NCBI GenBank assembly: GCA_003254905.1
Contig: QANU01016882.1
Location: 78,051 to 142,050, forward strand
Direction: 5' to 3'
Length of the DNA stretch: 64,000 bases
From: Nissolia schottii
Taxonomy: Eukaryota; Streptophyta; Magnoliopsida; Fabales; Fabaceae
This document shows positions 54,835 to 64,000 of the stretch, piece after piece; the first letter of the stretch is position 1, and every line of letters starts with the position of its first letter. A program made the translations under genes and the position numbers. The notes beneath the pieces are model-generated. The model was given only the letters and a program-made list of their open reading frames with translations. It was not told where the DNA came from and made no database searches.

Positions 54835-55240
54835 GAGTTATGCTACATGTACACCTCGTACTGCCACTTACATAAGATTCACCTTCCACTCTCACATCAC
54901 GTGCATCCCGTCTACCATTGTGCACAAACATTTTTAATTGTTGTGCACAAACGTTTGAACTAGTGTACATAAACAATTTTAATTATTGTATACAGATTTT
55001 TTTAGCTATTGTTTACATACATTTAGAACTGTTGTGCACAATCATTTTTAACTGTTTAAAATGTTTGCGCACTACAATTTAAAATGTGTGCACCATAATA
55101 AAATATTCGTGCATGTTAGTTAAAAAATGTTTGTCTAATATGTTAAAAAATGTTTGTACACATACCTATAAATATTTGTGCAAGATGGTTGAAAATGTTT
55201 GTGCACAATAATTTATGTAAGTGTACATGTGCTAACGGTA
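54835..55240. repeat. Foldback element of degenerate gtgcacaaacattttt repeats
   Basis: The left half carries repeats of gttgtgcacaaac.ttt in one sense and the right half carries aaaatgtttgtgcac in the other. The outer ends match as catgtacacctcgtactgccacttacataa against ttatgtaagtgtacatg. The block can therefore fold on itself in many registers. No coding role is seen. Confidence 0.65.
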
Positions 55241-55410
55241 TAAAATCATTGATGGATAGTATGATGACAAATTATAAAGTGTACACCAATAATTTTTCTT
55301 TTATTACTAACTGTTGTCAATTCCCGGTGCTTGTCGTGGGTTTTCTCGGTTTCTTTGCATTGGTAGAGGATTACATTGAAGAAATTAAATGAATGAATCT
55401 CGAACAATAG

Positions 55411-58400
55411 TCATGAAACTCTTAATAGAATATTGGATAGGTATGCTCCTTCCGGATATGATGGATCAATAGGATGATCACAAGCTGCTCCAGCCTGTCT
55501 TAGAACAGTGATATTCCTCCCTGCCATAGATGCTGCACCCTAATAGAAAGAGAGAGAAAAATTGGTAAAATTTAACAATTTCCGGCTAGGTAGGTTTCTC
55601 TTAGTAAAATGTCTTATTCCACAAGCATATAACAACGCCTTACCAAAACAACTATTGTGCGGGCAAAGATAAAATAGTGGTAAGTTTACTACCGCAAATG
55701 TGAGTGTAAATTCTAAAATGGTACAAAACACTGTCAACATAAAGTTTCTCACATTATCCTTAACTTTGCAAATAGGACATTTAAGAGAATTTTTACATTG
55801 ACACAAGATATATTAAATCCTTATATAGACCTTAACCCAAAATCATTTACATTTTCTTACCGCAGCAAACCATAATACTCTTTAACATCTTAAGAAAGCA
55901 ATAACTTCAGAAACCTCTTGGCCTATACCAGCTATAAGCTGGAAATCCAGCCTCTTGTTTGCTCCAAAAACATCCTATGAGGTTGGTCAACTAGATTAAT
56001 AAACAGTGATATTATGATCGTTTTACCTATATCCGGGTTTGACATCTACTTGGGTGAAAAATCTCAAAAGAAAATAAAAGAACCTGAAGGATACGCAGGA
56101 ATATTCCACTTTGGGTCACAGCTCCAGAACATGAACAGGTCATCAGAAGACCACCTCTTTTAGTAAGTTGCATGGCAAACGAATTCAATTTTCTGTACAT
56201 ACCAGATGCACCATGTAAAGCCTGCAACATAATGCCAATACAACATTGAATAACAACAAAGCTGAATGCTGAAAATGAGCAGAAGCAATATTGGTGCTGC
56301 AAAATTTGGAAGACAACGCCAGATGCAAGAATTCACAAGAGGAATGCTCGCCTAATTTATTATTGTTCCAAGCAAATTGAATTAAAGCTGATTGAATGAT
56401 TACATGTTCCAGACATTAAATATCACAATGAGAATCCGTTGCACATAAAAAGTAAAAAAATGTCTTAATCTTATCCTAGTCTTATCCTAGTTCCCCTATC
56501 ACATTTCCAAGAGCTGTGTTATAGGTACCCTGCCTCCCTACATTTTCACCGACAACCAAGAGAGGGTAAGGAGGAAAAAAATATAATAGAAAAAGAAAAA
56601 GTAAGAGATTCTGGGGTGTGTGTGTGTGGGGGGGGGGGGGGGGGGNAGAGGAGAATACAAAGGGGTTGTCCAGTGTCTTGAGATTGACTAAGGTACAAGT
56701 AGTATTTCTCTATTTCCAATGCAGCAAGGAAAATGTATGTGCATCACATCACATATAAATAAGCATGAGCATCCTTCAATTTCCATTGGTCACTGTTTCA
56801 AAATCAACAACTAAAAAATGAGTGGGAAAAATGGAACCAAAATACCAAAGCTTAAATCCAGAAGTATCTACTCCGTAGCCTTCTCTCCTATGAGTGTTAT
56901 CAATAGTGGAATAGAAGAAATAGCGTTTTGGCAAAAACCCATTATTTTTTCCGCTATAATTCTGCTATTTCCGCAATATCGCCAAATTGACACTATAAAA
57001 TAGCATAGTAACTGGATCCAAAACCACTATGCTATAGTGGCAGTATAGCCGCTATTTGACAACATTGCTCCTACCCAAATGTTTCTTGTAGGCACATAAA
57101 ATTAACCCTTCTCCAAATCATGGTTTCAAGTGTCAACTATCTCCGGTGATTTACCCATAAATGTGCCTACATTCCAAGTAACAAAATGTATCCTACCTTT
57201 GTGAACCAACTTATTTACCCACAAGTGTTCATGAAAATGTGGGAACCCTTGCCTATTTTTCATTGAATCCGAGCTTCGATACAGCCACATTTTCTCATTT
57301 GGCATGGCACTATCCATTCAGCGCATCACTTCGGGCAAAAACCAAGCATTAGCACTAAACCATCATTAATCCATGTCATGAAGATTCGACAAAGTTTTAT
57401 AGTGGTTGCCGATGGCCTAACACAACCACCTTACTCTTTTACTTGAGATTGGACCGGCTATCCTTCATAGCCGCCCAATCCTTCTTCATAGCAATTAGAG
57501 AAAACTTGAACCGAAAAGCCTAATCTTGTCCCAAGAAACTTCCTTCAAAATATACTAGTTTAGGTCCAACCAAATCCACCAAAGCATAGCAAAGATTAGG
57601 TGAGATTTTAAAAGAAACAAACAATTTAGCTCCTTTACTTCACCCGAGGGTGAGCCTTAGTCCAATGGAGGGTAAAGTTGTTTTGTGACATGAAGGTCAC
57701 AATCAAAATCTACGAAGCAGCCTTTCGGCTTGGAGGGTAAAGCTGAGTAAAAGGGACACATTTTGAGCAAGTACCTCATTATATGCATATCAGGGAAAAG
57801 AACCTGTTATAGAGACCACAGACAGAACAAATGAAAGGAAGAAGTATGATGTATTATTCACACTCCTTGAGCTCAGATCTATGTTAGTTGTGATAATTGA
57901 TACCTTTTTTGATGGTGCCAGTTTAGGAGGATCAATGATGACAATATCCCAGGATTCATCTCTTGACAATGCACCCTTCATAAACTTAGTTGCATCTTCT
58001 CTGAAAAATGATATTCGACCTGGATCCACATGATTAAGCACCACATTTTCGTTAGCAAGCTCCAGCGCTGGCAGTGATGTGTCAATACCTAACAATTTGT
58101 CATAAAATGATTTGTTAATTTATAGTGTGTTTGGATTATGTTGAACTTGCACAAAAATTGCTTTGTTTCAAAATCTCTCTCAACAAGCATTTGTTTAAAA
58201 ATTGTTTTGAATAGAAAATAAGTCAATCCAAGCACGAGTTTAGTCTGGTAGCCACAATCATAAAAATATTGATGGGTCAAACTATCATTGTAGATAGTCA
58301 TTTGTTGGAAAGAAGTTAAGAAAATATCAAGTTATAATATAAACTAAAGAAAATTCAACTTTGATTCAATCAATCAAATGTTTAATTTGAATGGCAAGTG

Positions 58401-60695
58401 GTGTTCATTGCCTGACTTTTCAATCAAAATATAAATAAGAGTACAAATATCATTGCCTGCCATTTATTGGAGCTACAACTTTTTCCAATGATTCTATTCC
58501 TAAAATCAAGGAGGAAATATTCTCCTCATAAATATAAACATAACTGAACAAACCTAATCTCTACAAATAACAAATTAAAGTTGTGCTAAGCTGTACAAGA
58601 TAATCGAAATAATGGCAGGATAATCATCCTAAAATTAAGCCTCAATCTTTAACACTTGTCCATCAAGCTAGGTGGTAGAAAGTCTACCATTCCCAAGTTG
58701 GATCTTAAAGGTTCCACGGTGCAAGAGGTGGCCAAAGATAGCAGCAGACACGTCGTCATGCGAGGCTGCAAGTGGCCGCGAATGGCTGCGTGGCTGAAAT
58801 GACAAAACAAGCGTGCGAGCGCATGAGGCACCCAATCGAGATGCCACTTCAGGGATAGGCAGCACCGAGGCTGGAAAATCTGGTGGTGGCAGCGGCAGTC
58901 AGAAATGGCGCAAGAGGAAGCAGATAGGAGGTTAGAGGCTGCCAGAGAGGGGGAAGAGACTGGGAACTGTAAGTTAGCACGGTTGCCAGAAAAAAAAAAT
59001 AATAATAGAAGTTTAGTCATGGGAGTACAGTGGGTACTTCTTACGGCACGGATTTAGGGTGCCTTTCTCTCTAGGCTCTAGATACCATGAGAAAGAAACC
59101 ATAAAAACTGTCATTAAGTGCTCAACCCCAAAAGTTAGCTCAAAGGGGAGGTTTGCCCTGATATTTTAAATGCTATCTAGGCCATAAAATAATGTAAATC
59201 CATTGGGCAACCCCACAATTTTTCAAAGATATCAAAGAGCTTGTTCCAAAGTGAACTCGCTATAGGGTTGTAGGGCAATGCGAAAAGAAATGAGCCCCCA
59301 ATTTAGAATCCAAAACCACATATAATGCACATATTTGGAGATACAGCAACCCAAACCAAAAACCTTAATTAACCTTTGAGGAAGCTGCAGATTTCCAAAT
59401 GTGTTTATCCAACAAAAATTGTCCCTAATTGGAGAAGTCAAGAACTGATACAAACAAAAATTACAAGAGAAAACTCCTGAGGAATCAAGACTCCGGGTTC
59501 TTGAGCCAAGAAAATTGGAGAGAGGAATAGGATCAAGTAAAGGAATAAGAAACTCTAACTCAACGACCTCTCTATCATTCAAGTATTTAACTTTCTGAAA
59601 AAATGGAACTAAACCTGATTTGCTCAATGATATTACGTTGTAGCTTTCTTTCTTTCTAAATTTCAAGCATAAGTTAGCTGAACAATCAAATCATCTACAA
59701 AATAATGATGTCAATGCATCATAGACAATGATAACTATAAAAGAAATGATAATATTGGCAAAACATAATATACCAGTGACATTTAGGGCACCTCCACGCA
59801 CTGCATTTAGAGCAAACCCACCACTATAGCAACAAAGATCAAGAACCTTTTGACCGTCTGCAAATCTTGATATAAACTGACGGTTGTCACGCTGGTCTGC
59901 ATAGAATCCTGTCTTCTGGCCCTTTAGTGAAATTGTGTATACAATCCCATTTTCCATAATCTGATAAATTGGGAAACATCCCCCAAAAATCTCAGTAAAT
60001 TCCAATGTAATTCCAAAATCCCAACTACCTTTACAAAAATCTCAACTACCACTCCTAAGAGATCATCTAAGAAACTCGAAAATATTCTAAGATACAATAA
60101 AGATATTACAATATTTTCTGGATATTCAAGATTATTATCCATCATGCTAAAGCTTACAGAGCTTTATGCTTGTTACAAATAAACAGCTAATAAGGTAGAA
60201 AGGTTGGTTTAGCTATTTTTCAACTTTGTGGGCACTTTTAAGGAGCACCTGTCACCTATGAAGTATTTTATCATACACCATGCCTCAATTTGATAATAAC
60301 AAATTTCCTGAAGAACAAAATAAGTCTATGGTTTCAGACAATACCTGTTCTATTATCAAGTTGACTGTCAGGCTAAGACTTTTTGCATAAAGAAGAAAAT
60401 AAAAATAAAAACACCAAACAGAGTACATAAAAGAAATTTTGATGAACAGCATCTTGCTGGATTATTGCATACCTTTGTTCTTTCAGGACAAGTAGATGAA
60501 TGCATTTCCTTTAAATCAGACACATCAACTCCATCGTCCTTTAAAATATCAACAGATGGCCTCCAATTTATATAATTGATATAGCTGATTTTCCTGATGC
60601 ATGCCTCTATCTCTGATTTGTACTTCTCAACCCAAGCTGCAGATGATGCTACTACAGCTACATCTCCAAAGACGTCAATGATCAAACCTGATAAT
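55411..60695 (-). CDS. RlmI-like class I SAM-dependent rRNA methyltransferase, 5' exons outside window
   Basis: Exons in transcription order: 60695-60473, 59960-59774, 58088-57904, 56221-56084, 55539-55411 (TGA). All are GT-AG and in phase. The product belongs to the RlmI/YccW family, which in bacteria makes 5-methylcytosine in 23S rRNA. Blocks in order: [52 protein letters not shown] (SAM-binding motif I), [16 protein letters not shown] (motif II), [12 protein letters not shown] (motif IV), LLMTCSCSG with the conserved cysteine motif, and [21 protein letters not shown] at the end. The N-terminal PUA-type part is not seen. The first visible exon begins inside a codon, so upstream exons lie to the right, beyond the LTR and LINE insertions. 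A plastid or mitochondrial site would fit the family but is not shown here. Confidence 0.88.
56646..56646. other. Ambiguous base after (GT)n and an 18-G run
   Basis: The only N seen in the window follows ggggtgtgtgtgtgtg and 18 consecutive G (56628-56645). It looks like a sequencing drop-out in a homopolymer inside an intron of the methyltransferase gene. Confidence 0.8.
56840..57475 (-). mobile_element. RTE LINE 5' fragment in methyltransferase intron
   Basis: Same family as the element at 1-2360, sharing the leader (catgtcatgaagattcgaca, gcctaacacaacc) and the endonuclease start [17 protein letters not shown] near 57170-57120. Only the first part of the endonuclease remains, and a MITE interrupts it. 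Confidence 0.8.
56903..57062. mobile_element. hAT-like MITE inside the LINE fragment
   Basis: The ends gagtgttatcaatagtgg and, inverted, caatgttgtcaaatagcgg form a terminal inverted repeat. The flanks ctcctatg and ctcctacc look like an 8-bp duplication with two changes. Removing it restores alignment of the LINE to the copy at 1-2360 around gctcctaccca. Confidence 0.6.
58089..59773 (-). other. Methyltransferase intron with copia-like debris
   Basis: At 58640-59091 a GC-richer block ends in ggctctagataccatgag, a near-complement of the tRNA-Met primer site. This suggests the leader and edge of a minus-strand copia-type element. A 144-codon minus frame (59666-59232) has no domain I can name. 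No host exon is seen. Confidence 0.45.
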
Positions 60696-60769
60696 CTGTA
60701 GGGAACAAGTACAATCCAATTCAAAATCATGCAAGCGAACTTCTGAGGCTATAAGATACTGCACTAGGA

Positions 60770-61330
60770 TAGAAGAGAATAGACAGTGTGATTGTATTAT
60801 TCACTCTCCAATCTCAGAGCCAGTGTTATTCTGGATTAGAGAAAGAAGAGAATGGCCAAGAGAATACAAGAAGGCTCACAGCCTTGAGCTCTAAGTGGCT
60901 CAACACTCCACAGAATATTCCCAATTTCTGCCTACCCTTTTTTCCCACCATAACAGAATTTCCCTTCACCTGAGTTCACGCACAAACTTGCAGAATCAGC
61001 AAGTTTGTTGAGTTGAGATAGCACTACAAACATTTCCCATGTGCTCTCTTTCCTTAATTCCTGGAATGCCCCTGTATATCATATGTTATACCCATTCAAC
61101 CCTCCACTAAGAATAGCATCTCTTACAATACCCCCCCCCCTCCATAACCACCTTGTCGTCAAGTTAGTGTGTAAAAAGCTGTTTCTCTGTCTACAAGGGC
61201 TGCTTCATGTGGACTCTTGGCTACTAGGTTCAGATTGCTGACACCCTTCAAGGCTTTGGTATTCATTCCCTGCTCTATCTGGGTCATAGTCAAGGAATGG
61301 TCCTCCCGGATCCCATTGCTTGAAACATTT
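60770..61330 (-). mobile_element. LTR retrotransposon 3' fragment with polypurine tract
   Basis: On the minus strand a ggagggggggggg tract (61143-61131) precedes TGTAAGAGATGC (from 61127). This is the classic arrangement of a polypurine tract before a 3' LTR. The LTR seems to run down to about 60770. The DNA from 61143 to 61330 would be the adjoining internal sequence. No coding part is recognised. Confidence 0.5.
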
Positions 61331-61339
61331 TGACTCAAG

Positions 61340-64000
61340 AACCCTTGATCTCAGAGCCAACTGTGGTGCTATACTCTTGTAAAATCTTCAAAACATACAC
61401 TTCCCAATTGAGACACTCAGGAGAAATTCTCAACCACCTACATAGCTGAGGTGCAAGCATCAACAAGATCATTTTGAGATCAAAAATGGAGAACTCAACA
61501 GCAAAATCATCCGCACTTCTTTTCTCCAACCTCTCCGCATCCTGCTTGTTATTGTCAAGAATCAGTTCAATAATGTTGCCACTAGTTTTTAAAGCCTTTC
61601 CTAGAAGCTTGATTCTTTCCATGGCTTAAAAAAAACAAAGGCCTCTTCACAACATCTTGACCCAGATAATCTCCCTGATACCTATGCTCCCAGAATATTA
61701 CCCAAGTCCCCTAACTCCTATTTATCACAGTCATGGTTCCCACCCAAAGGAACACCCAAATATAGAAGAGGCCAATCAAAGATTTGATAACCTGCTAAAG
61801 AAGCAGTACTAGAGAGGGCTTGAGGGTCAATATTGATACTTGGCAAACCACTTTTTGACCAATTAATCTTCAACCCCAAGGATAACTCAGAAAATTGGAA
61901 AAAAGAACAACGACATTTGAAAAACTTTCTTTATCATTTTTCAAGGAACAAGATGGTATCATTAACAAACTGCAAAAGAAAGGCTACAGTTCCCTCAGAA
62001 CCCACTTTAACCCCTTTAATTAACCCATTCTCAACAGCTCTAGAGATCAAACAGCTAAGACATTCTACAACCAAAGTGAAAAGTAAAGGGGATAAGGATC
62101 TCCTCGCCTTAAACCCCTTTGACCTTTAAACCAAGATTTTGGCTCTCCGTTAACAAGCACAGAAAAAGTACTAGTACTAAAGCACCCTGAGATCCAATTC
62201 CTCCATCTAGGACCAAATCCTTTTCTCTGAAACACTGTCTAAAAAACTCCAACTGACCCTGTCATAAGCCTTTTCAAAGTCCAACTTAAAAACAAGGTTT
62301 TGCTTCGATCTTTTCCTCGAATCATCGACCACTTCATTGGCTACCAAAGCCACATCTAATATTTGCCTTCCTGTGACAAAAGCACTCTAATTCTTGAAAA
62401 TAGCATCTCCTAACACCTTACTACGACGCAAAGAAAGAACCTTTGTGATAATTTTGTACAGACTAGAGACAAGACTGATTGGTCTTTAATCTTTAACTCT
62501 AATCGATCCATCCTTCTTATGAATCAAGGAGATTAACATAGAGCTGATGTTGACACCAATGTTTCAATTCCTCTGAAACTCCTCAAGCACCTTCAAAAGG
62601 TCAGCTTTAACAACATGCCAGCAGACCTAAAAAAACCTAGAGTAAATTCATGAGGGTCGGGAGCCTTATCAGTATCCATACTCCAAACAGCCTTCTTAAT
62701 TTCCTTCAAACAGTCTCTCCAAAAAGATAGCCTTCTCATGGTTGATAGCAAACCAATCTAGACCTTCAATGAAAGGTCTAGCAAGGTTTTCCTCCTAATA
62801 TAAATCCTTGTAAAACCTAGTAATCTCTTCCGCTATAGCACCACTTTCCCTAACAGTCTGACATTCCCTAATTTCAAGTTCCTTAATTAAACTTCTCCTA
62901 TTTCTCCTATAAGCCACTTTATGAAAAAGCTTAGAATTCACATCTCCATCCTTAGCCCAATGGATTGTAGTCTTTTGCCTCCAACTAATTTTTTCCCTCA
63001 ACAAAATCTCCTCAAAATCATTTAGCAGGCCTTATCCTCACAATCTTCCCTAGAGATTTGACCTTTCGTATCCAAACTATCTAGAGTCCCAATCTCTTTA
63101 AGGGTTTCATCCTTCGTAGCTCTAATATCGCCAAACACTTCCTTGTTCTAACATTTCAACCTTTCTTTTTGGCCTTTTAACTTATTCATGAATCTAAACC
63201 CTTCCTAGCCTTGAACATCAACATTATCCCAAACTTCTTTCATCAGAGAAATGAAAGAATAATGAGACAACCACATATTCTCAAATCTGAACGGTGTATG
63301 ACCCCATTTAATCATGGAAGATTCGAAAATAATCCGGAAGTGGTCAAAAACCGGCCAAAAGAAAACCTCCTAAACTAATTCAGGGAATGCATTCACCCAA
63401 GCATTGGAGAAAAGAAATCTGTCTAACCGAGAAGACACTGTAATACTCCTATTGACTGACCAAGTGAATTTAGCATTAGAAAGGGAAGGATCCTTCAATT
63501 CACAGTCTTGGATGAAGGTTTCAAAACCTCGCACACTAGATGTAACTCTCCCTCCCCTTAACTTCTCACTAAGGAATCTAACCACATTAAAATCACCTCC
63601 CACACACCAATGAGGGGCACATAAACCATAATGAAAAATTAATCCTCCCAAAGGAGAGATCGGAGAACAAGTCTATTTGATCCATATACAAACATACACC
63701 TAGTTACCTTTCCCTTGGAACTCTAAAAGAACAGAAAGAGAGAAAGAGCCACTTATAGAGTCCACCTTATTGACGACTCTAGTGTCCTAGATCAACACCA
63801 TGCCTCTTGATGCTTCAATAAAAGGTAGCAAAACATAATCCTTGTGTCTAGTTTGCCAAACATCTCTCAAAAGCAGACCTTCAAACATTCCAATTTAGTC
63901 TCTTGGAGCATAACTATCTCAGGATTGGCCTCTAAAATAATCTCCTTTACCTTCTCCCGCTTTCTAGGGTCACCCAACCATCTCAAATTCCAACTAAGAA
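61340..64000 (-). mobile_element. L1-clade LINE, degenerate, 5' part outside window
   Basis: Minus-strand open pieces in order: endonuclease (63651-63370: CVGGDFNVVRF, SSRLDRFLFSNAWVNAFPELV), the linker before RT (63004-62795: RQKTTIHWAKDGDVNSKLFH, EEITRFYKDLY), and RT with FVNDTILFLEK near 61980-61950, where the usual ADD box reads VND. Stops break the frame. It lies upstream of the visible methyltransferase exons, probably in an intron. Confidence 0.85.

Noticed and set aside
59232..59666. 144-codon minus frame in the methyltransferase intron
   Set aside because: No motif that I can name. Probably transposon debris, so it was not called as a gene.
1..64000. tRNA, rRNA or snoRNA genes
   Set aside because: I looked for T-loop and box motifs by eye and saw only primer-site complements of LTR elements. 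A tRNAscan or Rfam search would be needed to exclude them fully.

Overview
This is nuclear DNA from a flowering plant, most likely a eudicot. The evidence is AT-rich spliced genes with short exons, plant-type proteins (SERRATE, a NUP1-like nucleoporin), and a plant set of transposons: RTE and L1 LINEs, a Tat-type Ty3/gypsy element, copia and TRIM-like elements, hAT, PIF/Harbinger and MITEs. I cannot name the species. Four host genes are supported, and most of the remaining DNA is transposon-derived.

Layout. 1-8.2 kb: two RTE-clade LINE copies on the minus strand. The second is split into three blocks by a hAT-like element and a TAA-flanked element, each carrying further insertions. 8.5-15.5 kb (+): exons of SERRATE without the N-terminal exon, so the intron upstream of the first visible exon extends past the left edge. 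15.5-22 kb: an LTR (17.4-18.9 kb), a relative of a repeat family described below, and a foldback element close to the next gene. 22.0-46.1 kb (+): a complete eight-exon NUP1-like gene (733 codons, 2.2 kb coding in 24 kb). Intron 1 holds a TRIM-like element. Intron 3 holds a tandem array related to an L1 tail, a 5.5 kb inverted repeat with 2 kb arms, and a Harbinger transposase relic. Intron 4 holds a degenerate antisense Tat-type gypsy element. 48.0-51.4 kb (+): a two-exon gene for a 122-residue membrane protein of unknown role, apparently with a GC-AG intron. 52-55.3 kb: copia gag relic, a MITE and a foldback element. 55.4-60.7 kb (-): the 3' five exons of an RlmI-like SAM-dependent RNA methyltransferase. 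60.7-64 kb: an LTR fragment and an L1 LINE on the minus strand.

The host genes act in separate processes: microRNA and mRNA processing, nuclear pore, an unknown small membrane protein, and rRNA methylation. Nothing suggests joint regulation. The main theme is that exons remain clean and in phase while introns are heavily invaded. The most novel-looking structure is the inverted-repeat element in NUP1-like intron 3 (28350-33862). Its arms are divergent copies of a repeat ending in GGTGTTACA that carries an unrecognised reading frame, and a more diverged relative lies at about 18.9-20.1 kb.
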